Source: Acidovorax sp. MR-S7
GTDB taxonomy: Bacteria; Pseudomonadota; Gammaproteobacteria; Burkholderiales; Burkholderiaceae_C
Length of the DNA: 55,417 nucleotides
NCBI RefSeq assembly: GCF_000400995.2
Contig: NZ_DF238987.1
Location: forward strand, 1 to 55,417
Reading direction: 5' to 3'
Shown: positions 35,894 through 44,044 of the stretch, piece by piece
How positions within the stretch are numbered: position 1 is the first letter of the stretch
Layout: each line of letters begins with the position of its first letter
Made by a program: the position numbers and the translations under genes
The notes under the pieces: generated by a model
What the model saw: only the letters and a program-made list of their open reading frames with translations
The model's database searches: none
Told to the model about the DNA's origin: nothing

Positions 35894-36707
35894 GACTTCT
35901 TCCTTGTTCAAATTAACCAGTCTCAACCTCAACGGCATCCGCTCGGCCACGTCCAAGGGCGTGGAGGCGTGGATCGCCCAGAACCGCCCGGATTGTATTT
36001 GCGTGCAGGAGATCAAGGCCCAGGCGGGCGACGTGCAGGGCCGCTTCGAGGAGCTCGCGGGCCTGAAGGGCCACTTCCACTTCGCGGCCAAGAAGGGCTA
36101 TTCGGGCGTGGGCATCTACACGCGCCACGCGCCGAGCGACGTGGTGGTGGGCTACGGCTGCAACGAATTCGACCCCGAAGGCCGGTACGTGGAGCTGCGC
36201 TTCGACACGCCCGCGCGCAAGATGTCGATCATCAGCGCGTATTTTCCGAGCGGCTCCTCAGGCGAGGAGCGGCAGTTGGCCAAGTACCGCTTCTTGGCCA
36301 ACTTCCACCCGCACCTGATGCGGCTGAAGGCCGAGCGCGAGTTCATCCTATGCGGCGACATCAACATCGCCCACCAGCAGGCCGACCTGAAGAACTGGCG
36401 CAGCAACCAGAAGAACAGCGGCTTTCTGCCCGAGGAACGTGCGTGGATGACAAAGCTGTTGCACACGACTGACGAAGGCGGCGGCCTCGTGGACGTGTAC
36501 CGCCTGCTGCAGCCCGACACCACGGATGCCTGCTACACATGGTGGAGCAACCGCGGCCAGGCCTATGCGAACAACGTGGGCTGGCGGCTGGACTACCACC
36601 TGGCCACGCCGGCCCTCGCGCGGCTGGCGCGCACCGAGGAAATCTACCGCGCACAGAAGTTCAGCGACCATGCGCCCATCACGGTGGGCTATGAGCTGGC
36701 GCTCTGA
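35892..36707 (+). CDS. xthA: Exodeoxyribonuclease III (AP endonuclease)
   Basis: A 271-residue enzyme of the EEP fold with all catalytic motifs: [14 protein letters not shown] (metal Glu), the catalytic Tyr/Asp/Asn region [10 protein letters not shown], and WRLDYHLAT...SDHAPI (Asp-His pair). It repairs abasic sites and degrades 3' ends. Start [15 protein letters not shown] at 35892 shares bases with the pyrE start on the other strand; no ribosome site is visible. If this start is right the leader is embedded in pyrE. A TTG four codons later is the nearest alternative. Confidence 0.93.
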   Translation: MTSSLFKLTSLNLNGIRSATSKGVEAWIAQNRPDCICVQEIKAQAGDVQGRFEELAGLKGHFHFAAKKGYSGVGIYTRHAPSDVVVGYGCNEFDPEGRYVELRFDTPARKMSIISAYFPSGSSGEERQLAKYRFLANFHPHLMRLKAEREFILCGDINIAHQQADLKNWRSNQKNSGFLPEERAWMTKLLHTTDEGGGLVDVYRLLQPDTTDACYTWWSNRGQAYANNVGWRLDYHLATPALARLARTEEIYRAQKFSDHAPITVGYELAL

Positions 36708-36711
36708 ATTC

Positions 36712-36793
36712 AGGAGCTGCTTGCGCTTGGTATTTGCCGATTTCCCTATCATTTGATACGGAAAACAGCCTGCTACAAGCGCAAGCAGCTCCT
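36712..36793. repeat. Dispersed hairpin repeat, family A, copy 5 (perfect 18-bp inverted ends)
   Basis: AGGAGCTGCTTGCGCTTG (36712-36729) and its exact reverse complement (36776-36793) enclose 46 bases with an inner TATCA/TGATA stem. It lies four bases past the exonuclease stop in the convergent spacer and could also serve as a two-way terminator. Confidence 0.85.
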
Positions 36794-36804
36794 GATTCGA
36801 TAGC

Positions 36805-37845
36805 TCACCCGCGCGCCGCCATGTGGCGCTGCGCGCTCTCCCAGCCCAGCTCAGCCAGCGGACCGGCCTTGGCCCCCGTCTCCTGCGCGTCCTCCGCAGC
36901 CGCATTGCCATCAAACGCGCGCTGGGCGATGCCGTGCAGGATGGCCGCCATGCGGAACAGGTTGTAGGCGATGTAGAAGTCCCAATCGCCTGCCGCATCA
37001 CGGCCGGTGGCGTCGCCGTACCAGGCGATGTACTCTGCCTCCTGCGGAATGCCCAGCGCGGCCAGGTCCAGCCCGCCGATGCCACGCCACAGGCTGGGCG
37101 GGATGCGCCAGGCCATGCACTGGTAGGACAGGTCGGCCAGCGGGTGGCCGAGGGTCGACAGCTCCCAGTCCAGCACGCCGATGACGCGCGGCTCGGTGGG
37201 GTGGAAGACGAGGTTGTCCAGCCGGTAGTCGCCGTGCACCAGCGTGGTCTCGTCGCCCGCGGGCAGGTGCTCGGGCAGCCAGTCCATGAGGCGGTGCATG
37301 GCGTCATTCATCGGCAGCGTGGATTCGCGGCACTGGCGCGACCAGCGGGCGATCTGGCGGCCCACGTAGTTGCCCTCCTTGCCGTAGTCGCCCAGGCCCA
37401 CGGCGCGGTAATGAACGGCATGCAGCGCGGCGATCACGCGGTTCATCTCGCGGTAGATGGCGCGGCGCTCGTCGGGATGCATGCCGGGCAGCGACTGGTC
37501 CATGAGCACGCGGCCCTGGAGGAATTCCATCACGTAGAACGGCGTGCCCAGCAGCTCGCTGCCCTCGCAGTAGTGGAGCATGCGCGGCACGGGCACATCG
37601 GTATCGGCCAGCGCCTTCATCACGCGGTATTCGCGGTCGATGGCGTGGGCCGAGGCGATGAGCGTTCCCGGCGGCTTCTTGCGCAGCACGTAGTCGCGCC
37701 CTTCGCCCGCCGTGATGCGGTAGGTGGGGTTGGACTGGCCGCCCGCGAGCACGCGCACCTCCAGCGGCGCGCTGCCCGCCAGGCCCTGGGCGCGCAGGTA
37801 GTCGCCGAGCGCTTCCACCGGCAGGGGATTCGCGGGGCCGCTCAT
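36805..37845 (-). CDS. Aminoglycoside-phosphotransferase-fold kinase, ACAD10/11- or LvaA-like
   Basis: A 346-residue kinase-fold protein: LAGGQSNPTYRI nucleotide loop, YVLRKKPPGTL (conserved Lys), the catalytic HGDYRLDNLVFHP (Brenner-type HGDxxxxN) and the metal site GVLDWELSTLGHPLADL. RKKPPG and STLGHP(L)ADL are typical of the group fused to acyl-CoA dehydrogenases in ACAD10/ACAD11 and of LvaA, which phosphorylates 4-hydroxyacyl-CoA. Its start overlaps the SDR stop (ATGA), so the trio acyl-CoA dehydrogenase-SDR-kinase is translated together. It is not expected to be an antibiotic resistance enzyme. The role in 4-hydroxyacid breakdown is inferred from the family and the neighbours. Confidence 0.85.
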   Translation of the reverse strand: MSGPANPLPVEALGDYLRAQGLAGSAPLEVRVLAGGQSNPTYRITAGEGRDYVLRKKPPGTLIASAHAIDREYRVMKALADTDVPVPRMLHYCEGSELLGTPFYVMEFLQGRVLMDQSLPGMHPDERRAIYREMNRVIAALHAVHYRAVGLGDYGKEGNYVGRQIARWSRQCRESTLPMNDAMHRLMDWLPEHLPAGDETTLVHGDYRLDNLVFHPTEPRVIGVLDWELSTLGHPLADLSYQCMAWRIPPSLWRGIGGLDLAALGIPQEAEYIAWYGDATGRDAAGDWDFYIAYNLFRMAAILHGIAQRAFDGNAAAEDAQETGAKAGPLAELGWESAQRHMAARG

Positions 37846-38615
37846 AGCGAACTCACCAGGTGCGCGCCGTCGACGGCCAGCGTGGCGCCCGACATGGCCG
37901 CGCCCGCGTCGGAGGCCAGCAGCAGCAGCGGGCCGTCCAGGTCGGCCACTTCGCCGAAGCGGCGGCTGGGGATGCGCGCGCGCAGCTTGTCGCCCGCGGG
38001 GCTGGTGAGGAAGTCGCGGTTCAGGTCGGTCACCACGTAGCCGGGCAGCAGCGCGTTCACGCGGATGCCGTGGCGCGCCAGCTCCAGCGCCAGGGCCTTG
38101 GTGGCCTGGATCACGCCCGCCTTGGAGATGGCGTAAGGCGCCACGCCGCCCGTCACGCGCTCGCCCAGGATGGAGGCCACGTTGACGATCGCGCCGCCCT
38201 TGCCCGCCGCCACCATGCGGCGCGCGGCCTCGGTGGCCACGAGCCAGTTGCCCTTGAGGTTGGTGCCGAGCACGTGGTCGAAGTCTTCCTCGGTCTGCTC
38301 CAGCACGGGGCGCGTCACCGTCACGCCCGCGTTGTTGACCACCACGTCGGGCACACCCCAGGCGCCCACGGCGTCGAGGCAGGCGCGCACGCTGGCGTTG
38401 TCGGTCACGTCGAGGGAAAACGCGCGGGCTTCGCCGCCCTGCGCGGCGATGGCCTCCACCACGCCCTGCAGCTTGTCCACGCGGCGCGCGGCCAGGGCCA
38501 CGCGCGCGCCGGCGGCGGCCAGCACCTGGGCGAAGTGCGTGCCCAGGCCGCTGGAGGCGCCGGTCACCAGCACCAGCTTGCCTTGCAGGCCGAATCGGTC
38601 GATCGTGCCCTTCAT
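37842..38615 (-). CDS. Short-chain dehydrogenase/reductase
   Basis: A 257-residue classical SDR: VTGASSGLG (TGxxxGxG cofactor motif), ARR after beta-2 suggesting NADP(H), NNAGV, catalytic Ser in VNVASILG and YxxxK as YAISK. The C-terminal GATLAVDGAHLVSSL is typical. Placed between the acyl-CoA dehydrogenase and the kinase, it may interconvert a 4-oxo and a 4-hydroxyacyl-CoA (as proposed for LvaD). Its start overlaps the dehydrogenase stop and its stop overlaps the kinase start. Confidence 0.92.
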   Translation of the reverse strand: MKGTIDRFGLQGKLVLVTGASSGLGTHFAQVLAAAGARVALAARRVDKLQGVVEAIAAQGGEARAFSLDVTDNASVRACLDAVGAWGVPDVVVNNAGVTVTRPVLEQTEEDFDHVLGTNLKGNWLVATEAARRMVAAGKGGAIVNVASILGERVTGGVAPYAISKAGVIQATKALALELARHGIRVNALLPGYVVTDLNRDFLTSPAGDKLRARIPSRRFGEVADLDGPLLLLASDAGAAMSGATLAVDGAHLVSSL

Positions 38616-39814
38616 GCGGCACCCCCTTCGCGCAGCAGTTCGGCCTCGGCCTTTTCGGCCAGGTGGGCGAGCTTGCGCGCCATGCTCCAGCGGTGCACCT
38701 CGCTCGGGCCGTCGTAGATGCGGAAGGCACGCATGTCGGTGAAGATGCGCATCACCGGCGTCTCGCCCGTCACGCCCTGGCCGCCGAGCATCTGCACGCT
38801 GCGGTCCACCACGCGCCACTCGGCCTCGGAGCAGACGACCTTGGCGCGGCTCGACTCGAAGTTGCACTTCTCGCCCTGGTCCAGCAGCCAGGCCGTGTGC
38901 CAGATGTGCAGGCGCGCGGTGTGCAGGTCCATGTCGTTGTCGGCCAGCATGAAGCCCACGCCCTCGTGCTCCACCAGCGGCTTGCCGAAGGCGTGGCGCT
39001 TGCGCACGTAGTTCAATGCCGTGTCGTGCGCGCGGCGCGCCTGGCCCAGCCAGCGCATGCAGTGCGTGAGCCGCGCGGGCGCCAGGCGCACCTGCGCGTA
39101 GCGGAAGCCCTTGCCGATCTCGCCCAGCACATCGGCGGTGGGCACGCGCAGGTTCTCGAAGTGCAGCACGCCGTGGCCGCCGGTGAAGCAGGAGTCCATC
39201 GCGTCCATGTTGCGCTCCAGCGTGATGCCGGGGCGGTCCATGTCCGACAGGAACATGGTGGCCGAACCGTCCTCCATGCGCGCCATGATGATGGCGTAGT
39301 CGGCCCCGTCGGCACCGGTGATGAACCACTTGCGGCCGTTGATGACGTAGTCGTCGCCGTCGCGCACCGCCGTGGTCTGCAGCATCGATGGGTCCGCGCC
39401 TGCGCCGGGGGAGGGCTCGGTCATCGCGAAGCACGAGCGCAGCGCGCCCTCCACCTGCGGGCGCAGCCAGCGCTCCTTTTGCGCGGGCGTGGCCACCTCC
39501 TCCATCAGGTGGATGTTGCCCTCGTCGGGTGCGTGGATGTTGAGGGCCGTTGGGCCCAGGCGCGAATAGCCCGCTTCCTCGAATACCATGGCCTTCTCCA
39601 CGTGCGTGAGGCCCATGCCGCCCATCTCGCGCGAGGCGTGGGGCGTGAGCAGGCCCGCCGCCCTGGCGCGCGCCACCAGCTCGCGGCGCAGCGGCTCGTC
39701 GGGGCCATGGTGGGACTGGCGCGGGTCGTTCTCGAGCGGAATGACCTGCTCGGCGATGAACCGGCGCACTTTGTCGCGCAACGCGACCAACTCGGGCGAA
39801 AGGGAAAAGTCCAT
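38612..39814 (-). CDS. Acyl-CoA dehydrogenase family protein, ACAD10/11- or LvaC-like
   Basis: A 400-residue acyl-CoA dehydrogenase fold: CFAMTEPSPGAGADPSML (FAD and substrate loop), KWFITGADGADYAIIMAR, RKRHAFGKPL, the QMLGGQGVTGETPVMRIFTDMRAFRIYDGPSEVHR C-terminal region. Where classical members have YEG (catalytic Glu) this one reads YDG, as do many ACAD11-like sequences. That may mean elimination or rearrangement of a phosphorylated intermediate rather than plain oxidation. AGGAG lies 9 bases before ATG 39814. It is the first gene of a three-gene operon divergent from a GntR regulator. Confidence 0.88.
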   Translation of the reverse strand: MDFSLSPELVALRDKVRRFIAEQVIPLENDPRQSHHGPDEPLRRELVARARAAGLLTPHASREMGGMGLTHVEKAMVFEEAGYSRLGPTALNIHAPDEGNIHLMEEVATPAQKERWLRPQVEGALRSCFAMTEPSPGAGADPSMLQTTAVRDGDDYVINGRKWFITGADGADYAIIMARMEDGSATMFLSDMDRPGITLERNMDAMDSCFTGGHGVLHFENLRVPTADVLGEIGKGFRYAQVRLAPARLTHCMRWLGQARRAHDTALNYVRKRHAFGKPLVEHEGVGFMLADNDMDLHTARLHIWHTAWLLDQGEKCNFESSRAKVVCSEAEWRVVDRSVQMLGGQGVTGETPVMRIFTDMRAFRIYDGPSEVHRWSMARKLAHLAEKAEAELLREGGAA

Positions 39815-39850
39815 GGAAAAGATCTCCTGATCGGCGATAATTGCCCCATC

Positions 39851-39878
39851 ATATTGTTGAGCAATATTGATGGCAATA
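39851..39878. promoter_or_regulatory. Operator candidate at the GntR/acyl-CoA dehydrogenase divergent promoter
   Basis: Two overlapping inverted repeats: ATATTG-TTGAG-CAATAT (39851-39867) and TATTG-ATGG-CAATA (39865-39878). The second covers the first possible start codon of the regulator gene. The AT-rich dyads stand out in GC-rich DNA and lie within the 55-base spacer between the divergent genes, so autoregulation and control of the dehydrogenase operon are likely. Confidence 0.6.
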
Positions 39879-40553
39879 CCCATGACCGACGAAACCGATA
39901 CACCCACCTCCGCCGCCGACGCGGTGTTCCACGGCATCGTGCAGGGATTGGCGCTGCAGAAGTTCGTGCCCGGCCAGCGGCTCGTGGAGGTGGACCTGGC
40001 CGCGCAGTTCGGCGTGAGCCGCAACTCCGTGCGCGAGGCGCTGCAGCGCCTGGCCGCCCAGGGGCTGGCGGATCTGCACCGCAACAAGGGCGCGGCCATC
40101 CGCGCGCTGTCGCCGCAGGAAACCCTGGAAGTGCTCGACGTGGCCGAGCGCATGACCGGCCTGCTCGCGCGCAGCGCCGCACGCCGCATCGCAGCCGGCG
40201 CCTCCGGCGCGGCCGTCGAGCAGGCGCTGGCCCAGCTCCACACTGCCGACGGCGCGCAGGATCCCGACGCCTTCGCCCACGCCCGGCGCGCCTTCTACCG
40301 CGCCCTGCTGGACACCAGCGCCAGCCGCGAGTTGCGCCGCCTGCTGCCGACCATCCACATGCCCATCGTCTACGCCCAGCACCGGCCGGCGGCGCTGCAG
40401 CGCATCCGCATGCGCGACTACCGGGCGATGGGCGAGGCCGTCATCCAGGGCGACGAGGACGCTGCGGACGCTGCGGGCATGGCGCACGTGCGCAACGTGC
40501 GCGAGGCGATCGAGGCGGCCCTCTCCCCCGACCGGGCTCAGGCGAGGCGATAG
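39870..40553 (+). CDS. GntR-family transcriptional regulator, FCD type
   Basis: A 227-residue protein (if ATG 39870 is used; ATG 39882 gives MTDETD and four fewer residues). The winged helix covers residues about 15-80 (GQRLVEVDLAAQFGVSRNSVREALQRLAAQGL) and the FCD domain follows, with weak His/Asp conservation (FAHARRAFYRALLD, HMPIVYAQHRP). No good ribosome site. It sits at the border between the kinase/dehydrogenase operon and the 16-gene operon, and its 3' end overlaps the convergent amidohydrolase gene by 16 bases. It probably represses both sets until a CoA-pathway intermediate appears. Confidence 0.9.
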   Translation: MAIPMTDETDTPTSAADAVFHGIVQGLALQKFVPGQRLVEVDLAAQFGVSRNSVREALQRLAAQGLADLHRNKGAAIRALSPQETLEVLDVAERMTGLLARSAARRIAAGASGAAVEQALAQLHTADGAQDPDAFAHARRAFYRALLDTSASRELRRLLPTIHMPIVYAQHRPAALQRIRMRDYRAMGEAVIQGDEDAADAAGMAHVRNVREAIEAALSPDRAQARR

Positions 40554-41563
40554 AACCGCGCCGCGGTATCGCGGTAGAGCTGCCGCTTCTCGTCCTCCGA
40601 CATGCCCGCGGTGATCCGCTTGAAGGTGTTCCACAGCACCTGGTAGCTGCACGTGCCCTTGTCCACGGGGAAGTTGCTCTCGAACATGCAGCGCGACGGT
40701 CCGAAGATTTCGATGCAGGTGAGGATGTAGGGGCCCCAGGCCTGCGCCAGCTCCGCGGAAGTGGGCGGCCTGTCCGCCTGGTGGAATCCAAAGCCGAACA
40801 CGCTCATGCCCAGGCCGCCGAGCTTGATGCAGACGTTGGGCAACTGGGCGAACTTCTGCAGCAACCGTTTCCATTCGGCAAAGACGGCATCCCGCTGCCC
40901 CGCATAGGGGCCCACGCCCAGGGGCACGCCAATGTGGTCGATCACCACAGGGATGTCGGGAAAGGCGCACGCCAGGTCATGGAGTTCGTCGAGCTGGGTG
41001 TGATAGGCCCAGGAGTCGAACGTGAGCCCGAAGCGCGCGAGCGTGGCATAGCCCTCGCGGAACTTCGGATCCATGTAGAGGTGCAGCGGCGGAGAGTGCA
41101 TCACGCCGTACTGGAACTGCGTATGTGCGGCCGCGTGGCAGCGGATGCCGCGAAAGCGCCCCGCTGCGGCCTGCAGGTGCGCGGTCAGGGTTTCCTCGAC
41201 GCGTGCGCCCAGCGTGAAATCCGCGAAGCCCACGATGCCCTCGCAGACCCGCGTGCCCGCCTGCGCGGCGTTGGCGCTGGCGGCGATGGCCACGACACGC
41301 TCCGTCTCGCCCACCGGGCGCAGGTGCTCGGGGCCGTCCGTGCGGTAGCCGAAGCCCACCTGGATGAAGACCGTGGACTGGATGCGGTGCCCCGAACCCA
41401 GATCGGCGAGCAGGTCGTCCTGCATGTAGCCGCCCCACAGGGTGTCGGACAGGTGGTGATGCGGGTCGACGATGGGCAGCTCCGGCTCCAGCGGCGCCTC
41501 GTGGTGCCGTGCGAGCCATTGCGGACGGACTTCGGCGCGGGGGACGACGGGAAGGGTGCTCAT
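40538..41563 (-). CDS. Amidohydrolase-2 family metal-dependent hydrolase/lactonase
   Basis: A 341-residue TIM-barrel hydrolase: metal motif IVDPHHHL near residue 31, VGFADF, GIRCHAAAH, the conserved IDHIG (about 218) and MFESNFPVD at the C-terminal strand carrying the catalytic Asp. The family includes lactonases such as L-fuconolactonase and pyrone-dicarboxylate lactonase, and decarboxylases. Two bases separate it from livF, so it is the last gene of the long minus-strand operon. A hydrolytic ring-opening step for the imported substrate is plausible but unproven. Confidence 0.87.
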   Translation of the reverse strand: MSTLPVVPRAEVRPQWLARHHEAPLEPELPIVDPHHHLSDTLWGGYMQDDLLADLGSGHRIQSTVFIQVGFGYRTDGPEHLRPVGETERVVAIAASANAAQAGTRVCEGIVGFADFTLGARVEETLTAHLQAAAGRFRGIRCHAAAHTQFQYGVMHSPPLHLYMDPKFREGYATLARFGLTFDSWAYHTQLDELHDLACAFPDIPVVIDHIGVPLGVGPYAGQRDAVFAEWKRLLQKFAQLPNVCIKLGGLGMSVFGFGFHQADRPPTSAELAQAWGPYILTCIEIFGPSRCMFESNFPVDKGTCSYQVLWNTFKRITAGMSEDEKRQLYRDTAARFYRLA

Positions 41564-41565
41564 GC

Positions 41566-42279
41566 TCAGATTCCGAGAAAGGCTTTTTGTACGAATGCGT
41601 CCTGCAGCAGTTCCTGGCCGGAGCCCGAGCGGATTACCGTGCCCTGCTCGAACACGTAGGCATGGTGCGCCATCTTGAGGGCGAGGCGCGCGTTCTGCTC
41701 CACCAGGATCACCGAGATGCCGGTCTCCCGGTTCAGGCGCACGATGGCCTGCGCGATCTCGGACACGATCTTGGGCGCGATGCCCAGCGAGGGCTCATCG
41801 AGCATGAGGATCTGCGGATGCGACATCAGCGCGCGGCCGATGGCCACCATCTGCTGCTCACCGCCGGAGAGCGAGCCCGCGAGCTGGTTGCGGCGCTCCT
41901 GCACGCGCGGGAACAGCGCGTAGACCTGCTCCAGCGAGCGGTTGCGCACCGCCGCCGAGCCGACGGTGTGCGCGCCCACCATGAGGTTCTCCCAGACGGT
42001 CATGCGCGGAAACAGCCGGCGCCCTTCGGGAGACAGCGCCAGCCCCATCGAGACCCGCTGCGCCGGGCCGGTGGCCTCGATGCGCTGCCCGTCCAGGTGG
42101 ATGCTGCCGGCCGAGACTTTCTTCAGGCCCATCAGCGCCTTGAGCGTGGTGCTCTTGCCCGCGCCGTTGGAGCCGACGAGCGCCACGATCCGGCCGGCCG
42201 GCACCGTGAAGCCGATGCCGTGCAGCGCCTCCACCAGCCCGTAGTGGACAACGACATCCTTGACTTCAACCGTGGGCAT
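41566..42279 (-). CDS. livF: Branched-chain amino-acid-type ABC transporter ATPase LivF
   Basis: A 237-residue ATPase: Walker A GSNGAGKST, LGLALSPEGRRLFPRMTVWENL (a LivF trait), signature LSGGEQQMVAIGRALM, Walker B ILMLDEPSLGIAP. The start overlaps the livG end by 14 bases. With LivG, LivH, LivM and the binding protein it forms a complete importer; in this context likely for a carboxylate or aromatic/alicyclic acid, not necessarily an amino acid. Confidence 0.94.
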   Translation of the reverse strand: MPTVEVKDVVVHYGLVEALHGIGFTVPAGRIVALVGSNGAGKSTTLKALMGLKKVSAGSIHLDGQRIEATGPAQRVSMGLALSPEGRRLFPRMTVWENLMVGAHTVGSAAVRNRSLEQVYALFPRVQERRNQLAGSLSGGEQQMVAIGRALMSHPQILMLDEPSLGIAPKIVSEIAQAIVRLNRETGISVILVEQNARLALKMAHHAYVFEQGTVIRSGSGQELLQDAFVQKAFLGI

Positions 42280-43045
42280 CTTCGTCCACTCCCAGATAGG
42301 CTTCGATCACCGCGGGGTTGTTGCGCACCTCGTCGGGCGTGCCTTGCGCGATCTTCTGTCCCTGCACGAGCACGATGATCTTCTCGCAGGTGTTCATGAC
42401 GAGCGCCATGTGGTGCTCCACGAACAACAGCGAGATCTCGTGCCGGTCGCGCAGCGTCTTGAGCAGGCCGCCGAACTCGGCGCATTCCTCGGGGTTGAGA
42501 CCCGCGGCGGGCTCGTCGAGCAGCAGCAGCCGCGGCCGCGTCGCCAGGCCGATGGCGACGCCGATGCGCTTCTGGTGGCCGTAGGCCAGCCCCCCGGCCA
42601 CTTCGTTGCGGTAGGGCGCCAGGCCCGTGATCTCCAGCACCTCGTCCACTTCCTCGCGCACCTTGCGCAGGGCGTTGCGGTAGCGTGCGGTCTGCGCGAT
42701 CTGCGCCCACACGGGCACGTCGAAACGCGCCAGCGCGCCCCGGTACAGGTTCTCCTGCACCGTGGCGGTGGGGTACACCGTGGCCGACTGGAAGGTGCGC
42801 GCCAGTCCGTGGCGCACCACCTGGCTCGGTTTCATGCCCTCGATCTGCTGGCCCGCGAACTGGATGTTGCCGGCCGAGGGCGGCAGCGAGCCGCTGATCA
42901 CGTTGAAGGCGGTGCTCTTGCCCGCGCCGTTGGGGCCGATCAGGCCGACGATCTCGCCCGCGTTGAGCTCGAAACTCAGATCCTTGACGGCAGCCAGGCC
43001 GCCGAAATAGCGGGACAGGCCATCCACCTTGAGCAGTGCGGTCAT
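42266..43045 (-). CDS. livG: Branched-chain amino-acid-type ABC transporter ATPase LivG
   Basis: A 259-residue ATPase: Walker A GPNGAGKST, GLARTFQSATVYPTATVQENL, the atypical LivG signature LAYGHQKRIGVAIGLA, Walker B LLLLDEPAAGLNPEE, and the HHMALVM switch. Its ATG overlaps the livM stop. Confidence 0.94.
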   Translation of the reverse strand: MTALLKVDGLSRYFGGLAAVKDLSFELNAGEIVGLIGPNGAGKSTAFNVISGSLPPSAGNIQFAGQQIEGMKPSQVVRHGLARTFQSATVYPTATVQENLYRGALARFDVPVWAQIAQTARYRNALRKVREEVDEVLEITGLAPYRNEVAGGLAYGHQKRIGVAIGLATRPRLLLLDEPAAGLNPEECAEFGGLLKTLRDRHEISLLFVEHHMALVMNTCEKIIVLVQGQKIAQGTPDEVRNNPAVIEAYLGVDEDAHG

Positions 43046-44040
43046 GCCTTGCCCCCCTTCCCTCGGAGCTTCGTGGCGATCCCCACCAGGCCACCCGGCA
43101 GGAACTTGAGCACCAGGATCAGCGTGATGCCGTAGAGGATGTTCTGCGTCTCGATCGCGCTGCGGAACAGCTCGGGCAGCGGCGTCATGATGAGCGCGCC
43201 CAGGATCGGCCCCAGCACCGACGCGCGGCCGCCGATCACCAGCATGACGATGGCCGCCACGGAAATGTGCTGGTTGAACGACTCGGGCGAGACGAAGCCC
43301 AGGTAGTGCGCCAGCAGCGCGCCCGCGAACCCGGCCATGGCCGAGCCCAGCACGAACGCGAACATCTGCGTGCGCTGGATGCCGATGCCGCTGGCCTCGG
43401 CCAGCTCCTGGTTGTCGCCCACGGAGTCCAGCGCCGTGCCCTGGGGCGTGCGGAACAGCGCGATCAGCAGCACGATGGAGGCGAAGGCGCAGACCGCCGC
43501 CAGCACGTAGAACGAGGTCTTGGTGTCGAACGCGAAGCCGAACATGGACGCAGGCGGAATATTGGCGATGCCGTTCGCCCCGCCTGTATGGCTGCCGCCC
43601 TCCAGCAGGATCAGCCGGAACAGCTCGCCAAAGCAGAAAGTCACGAGAACGAAGTACACGCCCTGCAGGCGAAGGATCACCGAACCGAGCAGGTAGGCCA
43701 CCGCAGCGGCGACGGCCACGCCGAGCGCGACCGACAGCAGGAACGGCGCATGCCACTGGGTGGTGGCCATCACCGAGGCATAGGCGCCCATCCCCATGAA
43801 TGCGGCGTGGCAGAACGACAGCTGCCCGGTGCGGCTGAGCAGCGACAGCCCGTTGACCAAGATGATGTTCAGGCAGACCAATACCGCCAGGTGCATGTAG
43901 AACGGGCTGCTGGTGAACAGTGGCAGGGCGAACAGAACCAGCAGGCCGGGCAGCCAGCGGCGCCAGTGCGCCTGCGGGTGTCCGGCGCCGGGGTCGGGGG
44001 CGCGAGGCTTCATGGTCGGGGCAGTGGAAGAGGCATGCAT
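43042..44040 (-). CDS. livM: Branched-chain amino-acid-type ABC transporter permease LivM
   Basis: A 332-residue permease with about eight membrane segments and family motifs (NIILVNGLSLLSRTGQLSFCHAAFMGMGAYA; GYVFVLVT-like LQGVYFVLVTFCFGELFR; SVGDNQELAEASGIG, the EAA-like loop). Four bases separate it from livH. Confidence 0.93.
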   Translation of the reverse strand: MHASSTAPTMKPRAPDPGAGHPQAHWRRWLPGLLVLFALPLFTSSPFYMHLAVLVCLNIILVNGLSLLSRTGQLSFCHAAFMGMGAYASVMATTQWHAPFLLSVALGVAVAAAVAYLLGSVILRLQGVYFVLVTFCFGELFRLILLEGGSHTGGANGIANIPPASMFGFAFDTKTSFYVLAAVCAFASIVLLIALFRTPQGTALDSVGDNQELAEASGIGIQRTQMFAFVLGSAMAGFAGALLAHYLGFVSPESFNQHISVAAIVMLVIGGRASVLGPILGALIMTPLPELFRSAIETQNILYGITLILVLKFLPGGLVGIATKLRGKGGKA

Positions 44041-44044
44041 GGCG

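Noticed and set aside
36805-37845. Aminoglycoside resistance gene
   Set aside because: It has the phosphotransferase fold, but the RKKPPG and STLGHPLADL motifs and coupling to an acyl-CoA dehydrogenase and SDR place it with ACAD10/11- and LvaA-like metabolic kinases.
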